Source: Nitrospinota bacterium
GTDB lineage: Bacteria > Nitrospirota > Nitrospiria > Nitrospirales > UBA8639
Assembly: GCA_022561525.1 (NCBI GenBank)
Contig: JADFRB010000137.1
Coordinates: 1 to 6,021 of the forward strand
Direction: 5' to 3'
DNA: 6,021 nt
In this document: in pieces, positions 5,878 to 6,021 of the stretch
Numbering within the stretch: position 1 is the first letter of the stretch
Layout: the number at the start of each line of letters is the position of its first letter
The notes under the pieces: generated by a model
The model's database searches: none
The model's input: the letters and a program-made list of their open reading frames with translations, nothing else
What the model was told of the DNA's origin: nothing
Made by a program: the position numbers and the translations under genes

Positions 5878-6021
5878 GGAATGTTCAAAAAAGCATGCCC
5901 TGAGTCTTTCCGAAGGGTCCGTCCAGCAAGGCCGCAGCCATTTTGACGAGCGGAGCGTACTGGGAGTACGTGAGTACGGCAAAATGGCGAGAACGTCGCT
6001 AGCGGTTTTTTTCAACATTCC
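5878..6021 (+). repeat. Palindromic repeat element, copy 2 (MITE-like, inverted ends)
   Basis: The ends GGAATGTTCAAAAAA (5878-5892) and TTTTTTCAACATTCC (6007-6021) are inverted repeats matching at 14 of 15 positions. The core shares GTCCAGCAAGGCCGCA and GAGCGGAGCGTAC with 3412-3528. A 9-bp perfect stem pairs GCCATTTTG (5937-5945) with CAAAATGGC (5980-5988); an apical stem pairs CGTACT (5956-5961) with AGTACG (5965-5970) around a GGG loop. An extra stretch of about 23 bases follows the left end compared with copy 1. It has no coding capacity, so any mobility would depend on an enzyme encoded elsewhere. The right end coincides with the window edge. Confidence 0.8.

Noticed and set aside
5806..6018. 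Minus-strand open frame of 70 codons
   Set aside because: Most of it is the terminal repeat element; no domain or ribosome binding site supports it.
6001..6021. Rho-independent terminator suggested by CGCTAGCG followed by seven T
   Set aside because: The 8-base palindrome has no room for a loop, and the T run is part of the inverted end of the repeat element.

Overview
The window is a piece of bacterial chromosome. It holds a conserved DNA-replication gene pair on the minus strand (dnaX-ybaB), a trehalose-synthesis gene on the same strand (treZ), and a small toxin-antitoxin cassette on the plus strand (a vapBC-type pair). These are separated by intergenic DNA full of short palindromic repeats. 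The repeat vocabulary resembles what I remember from Nitrospira-type (Nitrospirota) genomes: units with CTCAAACAGCCCTCGCCG, GTCCAGCAAGGCCGC and TCATTTCGA/TCGAAATGA. That is recollection and not a search, so the taxonomic suggestion is moderate.

Layout from left to right. Positions 1-96 hold a composite repeat. At 120-155 there is a sigma70-like promoter whose -10 overlaps a perfect palindrome and two ATACGT boxes. Positions 184-803 hold the overlapping antitoxin and PIN-domain toxin genes. Positions 804-1384 carry no convincing gene. They are a mosaic of hairpins and repeats, including a second copy of the composite repeat (33 of 34 bases identical over its core) in the same orientation as the first, so the toxin-antitoxin cassette lies between direct repeats. 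treZ occupies 1385-3262 on the minus strand, with an extended -10 element just upstream that favours an internal start over the longest ORF. Positions 3263-3530 hold that promoter, a hairpin and a palindromic repeat element ending two bases from the ybaB stop. ybaB (3531-3857) and dnaX (3860-5713) are two bases apart and form an operon. Upstream of dnaX are three tandem 7-bp repeats in a larger inverted repeat, a short possible coding remnant, and a second palindromic element bounded by 14/15 inverted ends that finishes exactly at the window edge.

Functionally, dnaX encodes the clamp-loader tau subunit and ybaB a nucleoid-associated protein. The usual third partner, recR, is absent, and the repeat element sits where it would be expected. 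TreZ normally works with TreY to release trehalose from glucan chains; no partner gene is in the window. The toxin-antitoxin pair is probably autoregulated and looks like an acquired accessory cassette.

I see no clearly new multi-gene system. The most interesting signal is the pair of palindromic elements at about 3412-3528 and 5878-6021. They differ in sequence but keep the same stems through compensatory and G-U changes, which suggests selection for, or propagation through, a folded single strand.
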